A program made the position numbers and the translations under genes. Shown here one piece after another: positions 49,370 to 57,787 of a DNA stretch of 64,000 bases. Position 1 is the stretch's first letter. Every line of letters begins with the position of its first letter. Origin of the DNA: Lysobacter_C viscosus (lineage in GTDB: Bacteria > Pseudomonadota > Gammaproteobacteria > Xanthomonadales > Xanthomonadaceae); NCBI RefSeq assembly GCF_046600715.1, contig NZ_JBJMAV010000002.1:124001-188000 (forward strand). Reading direction: 5' to 3'. The notes under the pieces are model-generated. The model saw only the letters and a program-made list of their open reading frames with translations, ran no database searches and was not told the DNA's origin.

Positions 49370-50023
49370 TCAGGCGGTGACCCATCCAGCCGCCGGCAGC
49401 AAGTCCTGATTAGCGGGGGCCAGGCGCATCAGCAGCGCTTCGCCGCCCCCGTCGAGCACATGCCTGAGCCGCTCGTCACCGGCCACCAACAGGGCCGTGT
49501 CGCCGGCTTCCAGGGCGGGAAGACCCGAGTCGTCCGCGAATCGCGCCTGCCCCGCGATCAGGTGGACGGCCCAGGTCGAGCGGGGCTCGGCGAAGATGAC
49601 CATCGGGCCCACCAGCGGCCGGTGCCAGCTGTCAGCCTGCACTTGGCCGCGCCGCCACATCAGGTTGAAGCCATGGCTCGGCCCGTCCAGGAGCTCTCCG
49701 GTGACCGGTCTCTCCCCCGCGAACCGGTGGCGCCCGTGGGGCGGAAGGATCTCGATGCCCTCACCGTCGTCGAAGCGCAGCCTCAGGCCTTCGCCCGACA
49801 GCAGCGTCAGTTCGCGGTCCACCCCCGGGAAAACCGAGAACGGCGAATCCTGCTCTATCTCGGCGATCGACATGCGCCACGCCCAAGCCTGGCCCCCGCG
49901 CTCGCCCTCGCCCTCGCCCTCGCCTTGGGCGTGGACTTCGCGGGTCCACCCCTGCCCGTTCCGCCAGCGGACGCGGCGGTATTCATTGGCGGGGATGACG
50001 CGTGAGAGGGTGGTGTGGGCCAT
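49370..50023 (-). CDS. HutD/Ves family protein
   Basis: The 217 residues belong to the HutD/Ves cupin-like family: SRVIPANEYRRVRWRNGQGWTREV at the start, WRMSIAEIEQDSPFSVFPGVDRELTLLSG in the core and GFNLMWRRG later. HutD is encoded with histidine-utilisation genes in pseudomonads, but no hut gene is here. An insertion GEGEGEGERGG follows the first 32 residues, encoded by a 6-bp repeat at 49901-49924. The gene is alone on its strand, converging on the Rieske gene. Confidence 0.87.
   Translation of the reverse strand: MAHTTLSRVIPANEYRRVRWRNGQGWTREVHAQGEGEGEGERGGQAWAWRMSIAEIEQDSPFSVFPGVDRELTLLSGEGLRLRFDDGEGIEILPPHGRHRFAGERPVTGELLDGPSHGFNLMWRRGQVQADSWHRPLVGPMVIFAEPRSTWAVHLIAGQARFADDSGLPALEAGDTALLVAGDERLRHVLDGGGEALLMRLAPANQDLLPAAGWVTA
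49901..49924 (-). repeat. Four tandem hexamers in the HutD-like gene
   Basis: The plus-strand unit CTCGCC is repeated four times without error. It encodes the Gly-Glu run of the HutD-like protein. Gain or loss of units keeps the reading frame. Confidence 0.9.
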
Positions 50024-50161
50024 GCGCGCAACTGCCTGGGCGACCGGGAATAACGCAGTCTAGCGCCCGTCCGCGAGCGCCCCGCAAATGAAGCCGCCCG
50101 CCGCGGATCCCTCCGGGCGGGCGGCGCACATCCCTGTCCAGGCCGGGGCCTGAGATCCCTG

Positions 50162-50182
50162 GGGCGGACATCCTGTCCGCCC
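50162..50182 (-). terminator. Perfect 9-bp hairpin after the ComEA-like gene
   Basis: GGGCGGACA at 50162-50170 pairs perfectly with TGTCCGCCC at 50174-50182 around a 3-nt loop, 13 bp past the stop of the ComEA-like gene. No T-tract follows on either strand. It may stop transcription weakly or protect the mRNA end. Confidence 0.5.
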
Positions 50183-50194
50183 GGTAACGTGCCG

Positions 50195-50533
50195 TCAGCG
50201 CTTGGCAGTGGCCGGCGCGGCGGCAGCAGGCTTCGCAGCGGCCGGCTTGGCCCCGCCTACCACGATGCGGTCGCGGTTCTTTTCCACGGTCTTCAGTCCG
50301 ACACCCTTGACCAGCGCCAGTTGCTCTACGCTCTTGAACGCGCCGTTCGCCTTGCGGTGGGCGACGATCGCCTCGGCCTTGGAGGGGCCGATGTTGAGGA
50401 GCACGCGATCGATGGTCGCGGCGTCGGCGGTGTTGATGTTGACCTTCTCTGCGGCCAGCGCCGTTCCGGCCAGCCCGGCGACCAGGAACAGCGACAGCAG
50501 GCCGGCGCGCAACGTGTGATGGATCCGTGGCAT
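50195..50533 (-). CDS. ComEA-like helix-hairpin-helix protein
   Basis: The 112 residues start with a signal peptide (LLSLFLVAGLAGTALAAEK). A double HhH domain follows: VNINTADAATIDRVLLNIGPSKAEAIVAHR and ALVKGVGLKTVEKNR. An Ala/Lys/Pro tail (GGAKPAAAKPAAAAPATAK) ends it. This is the periplasmic DNA-binding ComEA type, involved in DNA uptake where competence exists. The ATG at 50533 has GGGAG 7 nt upstream. No other com gene is in the window. Confidence 0.93.
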   Translation of the reverse strand: MPRIHHTLRAGLLSLFLVAGLAGTALAAEKVNINTADAATIDRVLLNIGPSKAEAIVAHRKANGAFKSVEQLALVKGVGLKTVEKNRDRIVVGGAKPAAAKPAAAAPATAKR

Positions 50534-50727
50534 GGAGTATCTCCCTGTAGTGGTTTGAAGCGCCCTGGGTGCAATGCAATGGCGCGGGAAAGTACCGGCA
50601 GGCGCTTGCCCCGACGGCCTGCACAGTCTCCGTGGCGGCGCCATGGCGCGGCATCGCCGGGCCGCCCGTTCCCGCGCAGTCCCCCGCCGCATCCGCGGGT
50701 AGGAAGGTTCCTACACGGGCGGGGCGC

Positions 50728-50733
50728 TAAAAT
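50728..50733 (+). promoter_or_regulatory. Possible -10 element of the M20 peptidase gene
   Basis: TAAAAT sits 28 bp before the ATG at 50761, in a GC-rich setting. No -35 like TTGACA at 17 bp. The same TAAAAT pattern precedes purM (57751) and kdsD (62845). Confidence 0.35.
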
Positions 50734-50760
50734 GGCCGGCCAACCCCATCGAGATACCCC

Positions 50761-52251
50761 ATGGACGCCAGCCAGGTCGATCGCTTTATCGGGCGCAAGT
50801 GGGACGACGAGATCGTTCCCCAGCTCGTCGAGTACATCCGGATCCCCAACAAGTCGCCGATGTTCGATGCCGACTGGCTCGCCCACGGCTACATGGAGGA
50901 TGCGGTCACTCTGATGACCGACTGGGCCCGCAAGCAGGACATCGCCGGCATGCAGCTGGAAGTGGTCCGCCTGGAGGGCCGCACCCCGCTGGTCCTGATC
51001 GAGATTCCGGCTGCCAACGGCGGCAGCGACGAGGATTGCGTACTGCTGTACGGGCACCTGGACAAGCAACCCGAGATGTCGGGCTGGGACGAGGACCTGG
51101 GCCCGTGGAAACCGGTGATCAAGGGCGACCTGCTCTATGGGCGCGGCGGTGCCGATGACGGATACGCGATGTATGGATCGCTGGCGGCGATCATGGCATT
51201 GCGCGAACAGGGCGTCGCGCATGCGCGGTGCGTGGTGTTGATCGAAGCCTGCGAGGAATCGGGCAGCTACGACCTGCCGGCCTACGTCGACCACCTGTCC
51301 GACCGCATCGGCGAGCCTTCGCTGGTGGTGTGCCTGGATTCGGGCTGTGGCAACTACGACCAGCTGTGGTGCACCACCTCGCTGCGCGGCATGGCGGGCG
51401 GCAATTTCACCGTGAAGGTGCTTGACGAGGGCGTGCACTCGGGCGACGCCTCGGGCATCGTCCCGTCCAGCTTCCGCCTGCTGCGCCAACTGCTGTCGCG
51501 GCTGGAAGACGAGGACACCGGGCGCATCCGGGTCGCCGGGCTGCACGCGGAGATTCCCACCGAGCGCCTTGAACAGGCTCGCGAGGCCGCCAAGGTGCTG
51601 GGCGACGCGGTCTACGACAAGTTCCCCCTGCTGGACGGCATGAGCCCGATGCACGATGACCTGGCCGAACTGGTGCTCAATCGCACCTGGCGACCGGCGC
51701 TGTCGGTCACCGGCATCGACGGCATCCCCGCGCTGGCGTCAGCCGGCAACGTGCTGCGTCCGCATACGGCGGTGAAGCTGTCGTTGCGCCTGCCGCCCAC
51801 CCTGGACGGCAAGCAGGCGGGTGATCTGCTCAAGCGCACGCTGATGGACAATCCGCCCAACGGCGCGCACGTGGAACTGGAGCTGGAGAAGTCCTCCACC
51901 GGCTGGAACGCGCCCGATATGTCGCCGTGGCTGACCAACGCGATCGACGCGGCCAGCCGGGAGTTCTACGGCAAGCCGGCCATGTACATGGGTGAAGGGG
52001 GCTCGATCCCGTTCATGGGGATGCTCGGCGAGAAGTTCCCCGGCGCGCAGTTCATGATCACCGGCGTCCTGGGGCCGCAATCCAACGCCCATGGCCCCAA
52101 CGAGTTCCTCCACATACCGATGGGCAAGAAGGTCACCGCCTGCGTGGCGCGGGTGATCGCCGAGCACCACCGCGCCGGCGAGCGCGGCGAGACGCGCGGT
52201 GCCGCGGTGGCCGCCAGCACCCAGGAGCGTGGCCAGCACGGCTGCTGCTGA
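50761..52251 (+). CDS. M20 family metallopeptidase (dipeptidase)
   Basis: The 496 residues form an M20 zinc peptidase: LLYGHLDKQPEMSGWDED and GRGGADDGYAMYGSLAAI supply the first ligands, EACEESGS has the catalytic Glu, and SNAHGPNEFLHIPMGKKV the late ligand. A lid domain (SLRGMAGGNFTVKVLDEGVHSGDASG) lies between. This is the carnosine/CNDP-like dipeptidase branch. There is no signal peptide, so it is cytoplasmic. The C-terminus ends in an unusual short tail TQERGQHGCC with a CC pair. Confidence 0.94.
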   Translation: MDASQVDRFIGRKWDDEIVPQLVEYIRIPNKSPMFDADWLAHGYMEDAVTLMTDWARKQDIAGMQLEVVRLEGRTPLVLIEIPAANGGSDEDCVLLYGHLDKQPEMSGWDEDLGPWKPVIKGDLLYGRGGADDGYAMYGSLAAIMALREQGVAHARCVVLIEACEESGSYDLPAYVDHLSDRIGEPSLVVCLDSGCGNYDQLWCTTSLRGMAGGNFTVKVLDEGVHSGDASGIVPSSFRLLRQLLSRLEDEDTGRIRVAGLHAEIPTERLEQAREAAKVLGDAVYDKFPLLDGMSPMHDDLAELVLNRTWRPALSVTGIDGIPALASAGNVLRPHTAVKLSLRLPPTLDGKQAGDLLKRTLMDNPPNGAHVELELEKSSTGWNAPDMSPWLTNAIDAASREFYGKPAMYMGEGGSIPFMGMLGEKFPGAQFMITGVLGPQSNAHGPNEFLHIPMGKKVTACVARVIAEHHRAGERGETRGAAVAASTQERGQHGCC

Positions 52252-52328
52252 AGGCCTTGTCGCTGCCACGCCGGAGCCCCTGCTAGGCTCCAGCGCGCAC
52301 CACCCACCACCACACAGAGGGGAGCTTC

Positions 52329-52577
52329 ATGGGCGGAATCCTGTACACGATCATCATCGGCGCGGTCATTGGCGTCCTGGCACGTTTCCTCAAGCCGGGC
52401 GCGGATCCGATGGGCTGGATCCTCACCATCCTGCTCGGAATCGCCGGCGCATGGCTTGGCAGCCTGGTCTATGCCGGCGGCGGGGTCATCGGCTTCGCGA
52501 TCTCCATCGTCTGCGCCATCGTGCTGCTCTTCATCTTCGAGATGTTCCGCCGGCGTTCCGCTCGACGGGGGGTCTGA
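52329..52577 (+). CDS. GlsB/YeaQ/YmgE family small membrane protein
   Basis: The 82 residues show three hydrophobic helices rich in Gly: GGILYTIIIGAVIGVLARFL, WILTILLGIAGAWLGSLVY and GFAISIVCAIVLLFIFEMF, the family pattern (also called transglycosylase-associated). The C-terminus is basic (RRRSARRGV). Such proteins are usually stress-induced; the function is unclear. GAGGGGAGC precedes the ATG. It stands alone between the peptidase and amgK; the 259 bp after it hold no supported gene. Confidence 0.92.
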   Translation: MGGILYTIIIGAVIGVLARFLKPGADPMGWILTILLGIAGAWLGSLVYAGGGVIGFAISIVCAIVLLFIFEMFRRRSARRGV

Positions 52578-52836
52578 GGAGCCATAGCAACGGCCGAGGC
52601 GACCTCGGGTGCGGTCGGGCCGTCGGCGTCCAGGACCCGGGCGTCCCGTGCCCTGCAAGGCGGTGCGCGTCCTGAGCCTGACCGACTCCGAGCCACGCGA
52701 CGGCCTGCTTGCGGTGCCACCCGGCACCAGGCTGGGCAGGAGCGCCTGATCCTCCAACGCACGACGCTCCACGCTTACGCCCCACGCCGCGCCGCGCCGT
52801 TTACCCTGTGCGCCCGCCTCCACGCCCCCGCCCACC

Positions 52837-53841
52837 ATGGCCGACAACCCGTCCGATCCCGATTCCAGCCGCGCCCAGGCGCGTGAGGCATGGGCCCGTG
52901 CAGCCAGCGGCGAGCCCGGCCTTCAGCTGCATCGCGCCTCGGCCGACGCCGGGTTCCGCAGCTACTGGCGCGGGCAATCGGATCAGGCGGCGTGCGTGAT
53001 CGTCATGGACTCCCCGCCGGAACTCGAGGATGTACGCCCGTGGCTGCAAGTACGCGACCTGCTGGCCGGCGGTGGCGTGCGCGTTCCGCGGGTGCTGGCG
53101 CGAGACGTCGAGGCCGGATTCCTGCTGCTGGAGGACCTGGGCGCCGACACCCTGTTGCACGTGCTGGACGCGGACAACGCGGACGCGCATTTCGATGCCG
53201 CCGTCGACCAGTTGCTGAGGCTACAGGCCATCCCCTGTCCCGCCGACCTGCCCGCCTACGACGAGTCGCTGCTGTCGCGCGAACTGCACCTGTTCGATGA
53301 TTGGTTCCTCGGCCGCCACCTGGGCATCACGTTGGACCGCGACGAGTCCGGGGTGCTCGAGACCAGCTACCGGCACCTGGTCGACACCGCGCTTGCGCAG
53401 CCACAGGTGCTGGTGCACCGCGACTTCATGCCCCGCAACCTGATGCCGGCCGGTGGCGGCCCGGCGGTGCTGGACTTCCAGGACGCCGTCCGGGGCCCCA
53501 TCGCCTACGATCCCCTCAGCCTGTTCAAGGATGCCTTCCTGAGCTGGCCCGAGGAGCGCGTGCAGGCGTGGCTTTCCCGCTACCACGCGCGTGCCGCGCA
53601 GGCAGGTTTGCCGGTGCCGGTACTGGAACGCTTCATGCGCGATGCCGACCTGATCGGGGTGCAGCGCCACCTCAAGGTACTCGGCATTTTCGCGCGGCTG
53701 CACCACCGCGACGGCAAGCCCAAGTACCTGGCCGATGCACCCCGCTTCCTGGACTACCTGGATGCCGTGCTGCGCCGACACGCCGAGCTGGCACCGCTGG
53801 CCGCCCTGATTGACCGCCACGTGCGGCCGGCACTGGCATGA
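52837..53841 (+). CDS. amgK: Anomeric MurNAc/GlcNAc kinase AmgK
   Basis: AmgK phosphorylates N-acetylmuramate at the anomeric carbon, the first step of the MurU recycling route that bypasses MurA. The 334 residues are an aminoglycoside-phosphotransferase-fold kinase: RSYWRG near 46-51, FLLLEDLGADTLLHVL in the hinge, the catalytic loop VLVHRDFMPRNLMP (HxDxxxxN) and AVLDFQDAVRGPIAYD with the metal Asp. The identity as AmgK rests on the immediate neighbour murU and typical length. They are separated by only 31 bp. Confidence 0.93.
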   Translation: MADNPSDPDSSRAQAREAWARAASGEPGLQLHRASADAGFRSYWRGQSDQAACVIVMDSPPELEDVRPWLQVRDLLAGGGVRVPRVLARDVEAGFLLLEDLGADTLLHVLDADNADAHFDAAVDQLLRLQAIPCPADLPAYDESLLSRELHLFDDWFLGRHLGITLDRDESGVLETSYRHLVDTALAQPQVLVHRDFMPRNLMPAGGGPAVLDFQDAVRGPIAYDPLSLFKDAFLSWPEERVQAWLSRYHARAAQAGLPVPVLERFMRDADLIGVQRHLKVLGIFARLHHRDGKPKYLADAPRFLDYLDAVLRRHAELAPLAALIDRHVRPALA

Positions 53842-53872
53842 GTAGCGCCGCCACTGCGATGGACTGCGCGTC

Positions 53873-54574
53873 ATGAAGGCCCTGGTCCTGGCGGCGGGCC
53901 TGGGCGAACGCATGCGTCCGTTGACTGATTCCACGCCGAAACCCTTGCTTCCCGTTGCCGGCAAACCCCTGATCCAGTGGCACCTTGAAAAGCTCTCTGC
54001 GTGCGGCGTGGATGAGGTGATCGTCAATACCAGCTGGCTGGCCGACCGCTTCCCACCCGCGCTGGGCGATGGCTCCCGCTGGGGTCTGAAGTTGCAATTC
54101 GTCTACGAGGGCGACACCCCGCTGGAAACCGGCGGGGCGCTTTTCAATGCCTTGCCGTTGCTGGGGGATGCGCCCTTCATCGCGGTCAACGGCGATATCT
54201 GGACGGATTTCGACTTCGCTCGATTGCCCAGCGCACCCTCTGGAGATGCGCACCTCGTACTCGTGGATAACCCGACGCACAACGCGGGCGGCGACTTCTC
54301 GTTGGGGCCGGACGGACAGGTGCACTCACGACCGTCGCTTACCTTCTCCGGCATCGGCGTCTACCGTCCCACGCTGCTGGCGGGGTGGCGGGACGTGGTG
54401 GGTGATGTACCTGGCGTGGATGCCACGCCGCCCCGTTTCAAGCTGGCGCCGCTGCTGCGTGCGGCGATGGTCGACGGGCGCGTCAGCGGGGAGCACCACG
54501 CCGGGCTCTGGACCGATGTCGGGACACCGCAGCGGCTGGCGCAGCTGGATGCCGCGCTGCGTGCCGGCACGTGA
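53873..54574 (+). CDS. murU: MurNAc-1-phosphate uridylyltransferase MurU
   Basis: MurU makes UDP-MurNAc from MurNAc-1-phosphate and UTP, completing the recycling shortcut found in pseudomonads and relatives. The 233 residues are a nucleotidyltransferase: MKALVLAAGLGERMRPLTDS with the nucleotide loop, TPKPLLPVAGKPLIQWHLE, APFIAVNGDIWTDFDF and WTDVGTPQRLAQLD at the end. The length and the amgK neighbour fit MurU rather than a generic sugar nucleotidyltransferase. It converges on the hda gene. Confidence 0.93.
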   Translation: MKALVLAAGLGERMRPLTDSTPKPLLPVAGKPLIQWHLEKLSACGVDEVIVNTSWLADRFPPALGDGSRWGLKLQFVYEGDTPLETGGALFNALPLLGDAPFIAVNGDIWTDFDFARLPSAPSGDAHLVLVDNPTHNAGGDFSLGPDGQVHSRPSLTFSGIGVYRPTLLAGWRDVVGDVPGVDATPPRFKLAPLLRAAMVDGRVSGEHHAGLWTDVGTPQRLAQLDAALRAGT

Positions 54575-54623
54575 CCCCGCGCAGCCCCACAGGCTGCCCC
54601 CCGCAGGCCACACCGCCGCGACG

Positions 54624-55391
54624 CTAGTTCCCCGGGGTCCCCAGCACCTGTCGGAGGAACGGCACGGTGACGCGCCTTTGCGCGGCGAGCGATGCCCGGT
54701 CGAGCCGGTCCAGCAGGAGGGTCAGACCGGCGAGGTCGCGTCCCGTCCGTCGCAGCAACCAGTCGAGCGCCGCGTCTTCGAGCGCCCAGCCCCTGCGCAA
54801 TGCGCGGGTGCGCAGCACCTCGCGCCGCCCGGCATCGTCCAGGGGCGCCAGCACCAGGCGGGTGCACTGCGAAAGCCGTGACTGCAGGTCCGCCAGGCCG
54901 GGCGACAGGGCGTCGGGGGCCTGCCGGGCAGCATAGACCAGGGTCGTACCGCTGGCACGTGCGCGGTTGTGCGCATCGAACAGGGCGACCTCGTCCGCCT
55001 GGCTTCCGATGACCGCCTCGACCCCATCCAGGGCCAACAGGTCGTGGTCCTCCATCGCATCCAACGCTTCGCGCAGGCGTCCGCTGGCCGCCGCCAACGG
55101 CAGGTACCCGGCCCGACGGCCCGCTTCCCGCGCCTGTGCCAACACCCCCAGCAGGAGGTGGGTCTTGCCGCTGGCCGGCGGACCCGCCAGGAACACCCAG
55201 TCGGAATGGGTGCCATTGGCCAGCGCGCGCAGGTGATCGAGCGCGCCCGGCGGGGCCGCGACGAAAGTCTCCAGGCGCTGATCCGGTGGCGGACGCAGCG
55301 AGAGAGGGAGCTGTCCGGTGGCGGGCAGCGATGCGGGCGCCGCCCCCGCTTCGGTCGACGCCCCGCCAGGCGCGGGCGGGAGCGGCTTCAC
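54624..55391 (-). CDS. hda: DnaA-related AAA+ protein, Hda-like
   Basis: Hda promotes ATP hydrolysis by DnaA after initiation, so that replication does not restart. The 255 residues contain a clamp-binding-type QLPLSLRPP near the start, Walker A FLAGPPASGKTHLLLGV, Walker B LLALDGVEAVIGS and DLQSRLSQC. The GTG at 55391 has GGAGG 4 nt upstream and overlaps the end of the permease gene as GTGA, so it is translationally coupled. The longer frame upstream lies in the permease and is not used. Confidence 0.9.
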   Translation of the reverse strand: MKPLPPAPGGASTEAGAAPASLPATGQLPLSLRPPPDQRLETFVAAPPGALDHLRALANGTHSDWVFLAGPPASGKTHLLLGVLAQAREAGRRAGYLPLAAASGRLREALDAMEDHDLLALDGVEAVIGSQADEVALFDAHNRARASGTTLVYAARQAPDALSPGLADLQSRLSQCTRLVLAPLDDAGRREVLRTRALRRGWALEDAALDWLLRRTGRDLAGLTLLLDRLDRASLAAQRRVTVPFLRQVLGTPGN

Positions 55392-56551
55392 TCGGCCTCC
55401 GGCTCCCGCGGATACGCGGCCTGGGGCGGCTGGGGGTGGGCGTGGGCCACCACGATGTCGGGACGCTCGCCCGCATACAGGGTGCTGTGGGTGTAGCGGT
55501 CCTGGGCAAAACGCAGCAGCACGTTGGCGACCGCCGCCACCGGCAGCGCGAGAAGCATGCCCAGGAATCCGAACAGCTGGCCGCCGGCGAGCACCGCGAA
55601 GATCACCGCCACCGGGTGCAGGCCGATCCGATCGCCTACCAGCTTGGGCGTCAGCCAATAGCTTTCGATCACCTGGCCGATGCCGAACACCGCCAGCACC
55701 CCGGCGACGTGCTTCCAGTCGCCGTACTGCACCAGTGCCGCAATCACCCCGAGGATGATTCCGCTGGCAGGGCCCAGGTACGGGATGAACGTAAACAGGC
55801 CGGCGATGATGCCGATCAGGATGCCCAGGTCCAGGCCGACCAGCCACAGGCCGACGCCATACATCACCCCCAGGATCAACATCACCAGGAACTGGCCCCG
55901 CAGGAAGCCCGCGAGCATCACGTCCGACTCGCGCGCCAGCCGGGTAACAGTCGGCAGGTACTTGCGCGGCACCAGCGCCGCGACCCGCTCGACGAACACG
56001 TCCCAGTCGCGCAGGAAGAAGAACGCCAGCACGGGCAGCAGGGCGATGTTGGCCACCAGCGCGATCAATGCAAACCCCGACCTCGACAGGTAGCCCAGCA
56101 ACGCGCTGGCAAAGCCGCCGGCACGCTCCCAGTTGCTGCGGATCAGTTCACTCATGCGCTGGAAGTCCAGCCAGGTGGTGATTTCCAGCCCGCTGCGCGA
56201 CTCGACCCACGGCAACGCCGTCTGCATGAACCAGTCGCGGTAACTCGGGAACGATTCCACCAGCGTGGCGATCTGGCGTTCGATCGCCGGCACCAGCAGC
56301 ACCAGCACAAGCACCAGCACCAGCGTCATCGCCGAGAACACCAGCGTCACCGCGACATTGCGCGAGCGCCCGGCGCGCTGCAGGCGGTCCACCAGCGGGT
56401 CGCCCAGCCAACCCAGCAGCGCCGCCAGCGCGAACGGCGTGAGGATCGGAGCCAACACCCACAGCAACCAAAGCGCGGCCAATGCGACCGCCGCCCATTG
56501 CAGGCGCCGGAGGAAAACCGCGATGTCGTGGAGCGGGTCGGCCGTCTCCAT
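55388..56551 (-). CDS. AI-2E family transporter (PerM-like permease)
   Basis: The 387 residues have about seven or eight hydrophobic helices, including WLLWVLAPILTPFALAALLGWLG, LVLVLVLVLLVPAIERQ, and LGILIGIIAGLFTFIPYLGPASGIILG, the AI-2E/PerM signature. Members include Na+/H+ antiporters and suspected AI-2 exporters; the substrate here is unknown. It lies between DUF2066 (1-bp overlap, TGATG) and hda (4-bp overlap), so the three are a tightly coupled operon. Confidence 0.93.
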   Translation of the reverse strand: METADPLHDIAVFLRRLQWAAVALAALWLLWVLAPILTPFALAALLGWLGDPLVDRLQRAGRSRNVAVTLVFSAMTLVLVLVLVLLVPAIERQIATLVESFPSYRDWFMQTALPWVESRSGLEITTWLDFQRMSELIRSNWERAGGFASALLGYLSRSGFALIALVANIALLPVLAFFFLRDWDVFVERVAALVPRKYLPTVTRLARESDVMLAGFLRGQFLVMLILGVMYGVGLWLVGLDLGILIGIIAGLFTFIPYLGPASGIILGVIAALVQYGDWKHVAGVLAVFGIGQVIESYWLTPKLVGDRIGLHPVAVIFAVLAGGQLFGFLGMLLALPVAAVANVLLRFAQDRYTHSTLYAGERPDIVVAHAHPQPPQAAYPREPEAE

Positions 56552-57657
56552 CAGCGCAACCGGTACCGCGGCGGCTGCGTGTCGTCGCCGCCCTCTGCCG
56601 AGAGCAGGGAGTCGCCCCGGATCGAGCGATCAAAGCCGGGCAGACCGCTGACCAGGTCCAGCTCGAACTCCACGCCGCCTTCGCTGGCGCGCAGCGGGGT
56701 CATGCCCCGCACCACCGACAGTCCCTGCAGGTAGCCCGACAGGCGCATGTAGTCATCGCTGCTGTCCAGGCCGGTGAACGCCACGCGATAACTTCCGGCC
56801 GGGCCGGCCGGCGCGCGCTTGGCGTAGCGTTTGGTCAGCGCATCGGCCGCGCCATTGGCGCCGGTGGCCAGGACCCGGCGCGCATCGCGCCCGCTTTCGG
56901 ACCAGCGCGACAGCACGCGGCCACCGTCGACGAAAATCCAATCGGCCTGCCAGCCGCCCTCGGCACGGTAGAGCTTGCCGATCAGCTGCATCGGCGGGCT
57001 GTAGTTGCGCGACGCGCGTGCGACTGCCGCGGTATCCCCGCGCCAGATCGCACCGACGACCGCCTGTTCCGCCGCCGATCCGCCGGGCAGGCCCAGCCGG
57101 TAGCCCCGCTCGATGGCCCGGTCGAGCACCGATCGGGCCGCATCGGCGCGCGACAGACCGACCAGGCGCGGGCCGCTGCCGTCATCGATCGCCAGCCACA
57201 GCACCGGCTTGGGGCGCGGTTGCGGCCATACGGCCACGCCCAGGGTGGCCGCCAGGCTGTCGACGGCCTCTTCGTCGTAGCGCACCACCAGCGCAGTGCG
57301 GAAGGACGGCGCACCGGACGCGGAGACCCCTTCGTCCTGCCGGTAGTCATAGCTGTCGACGTACTCCGCGGCGCGCCGCAGTTCCTGGCGCACGCCCGGC
57401 TGCGACGCCGCGCCGCTGTCGCCCGAGAGTTTTCCCAGCACCTGGGCCAGGCCGCGCGCGAAGGCGGCATTGCGCTCACCCGCGCCTTGCCCGTTCACGG
57501 TGATTTCGGCCGAGTAAACGCCCTCCGCCCCTGCCCTATCGCCCTCTACGCGCTGCGCGAACGCCGACATGCTGGCCACGAGCAGCGCCGCGCAGAGCAG
57601 CAGCCGGGCCATCGCACGCGACAGGGAGGGGGTTGCCAGGCGGTTCAAGCCGACCAT
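56551..57657 (-). CDS. DUF2066 domain exported protein
   Basis: The 368 residues begin with a signal peptide (RLLLCAALLVASMSAFAQ, from about residue 18). DUF2066 features follow: ERNAAFARGLAQVLGKLSGD and ALVVRYDEEAVDSLAATLGVAVWPQPRPKPVLWLAIDDG. The C-terminal half is beta-rich. The function is unknown. The ATG at 57657 has AGGA 6 nt upstream; the ATG at 57612 is a possible shorter start. First of the DUF2066-permease-hda operon, divergent from purM. Confidence 0.9.
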   Translation of the reverse strand: MVGLNRLATPSLSRAMARLLLCAALLVASMSAFAQRVEGDRAGAEGVYSAEITVNGQGAGERNAAFARGLAQVLGKLSGDSGAASQPGVRQELRRAAEYVDSYDYRQDEGVSASGAPSFRTALVVRYDEEAVDSLAATLGVAVWPQPRPKPVLWLAIDDGSGPRLVGLSRADAARSVLDRAIERGYRLGLPGGSAAEQAVVGAIWRGDTAAVARASRNYSPPMQLIGKLYRAEGGWQADWIFVDGGRVLSRWSESGRDARRVLATGANGAADALTKRYAKRAPAGPAGSYRVAFTGLDSSDDYMRLSGYLQGLSVVRGMTPLRASEGGVEFELDLVSGLPGFDRSIRGDSLLSAEGGDDTQPPRYRLR

Positions 57658-57750
57658 TGCGGGTCCTGGGGTGTCAGGGAAGTCCAGCGATGGTGCCGCA
57701 GGCGCCGCGGCACGTCCATCGCGCCACGCCGCCCGGACCCGGCCGGCTGC

Positions 57751-57756
57751 TAAAAT
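57751..57756 (+). promoter_or_regulatory. Possible -10 element of the purM operon
   Basis: TAAAAT stands 32 bp before the GTG of purM in very GC-rich DNA. No matching -35 was found. No PurR-like operator was recognised. Confidence 0.4.
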
Positions 57757-57787
57757 CGCCGACTTCCCCGCGACCGCCGAGGCCGCC

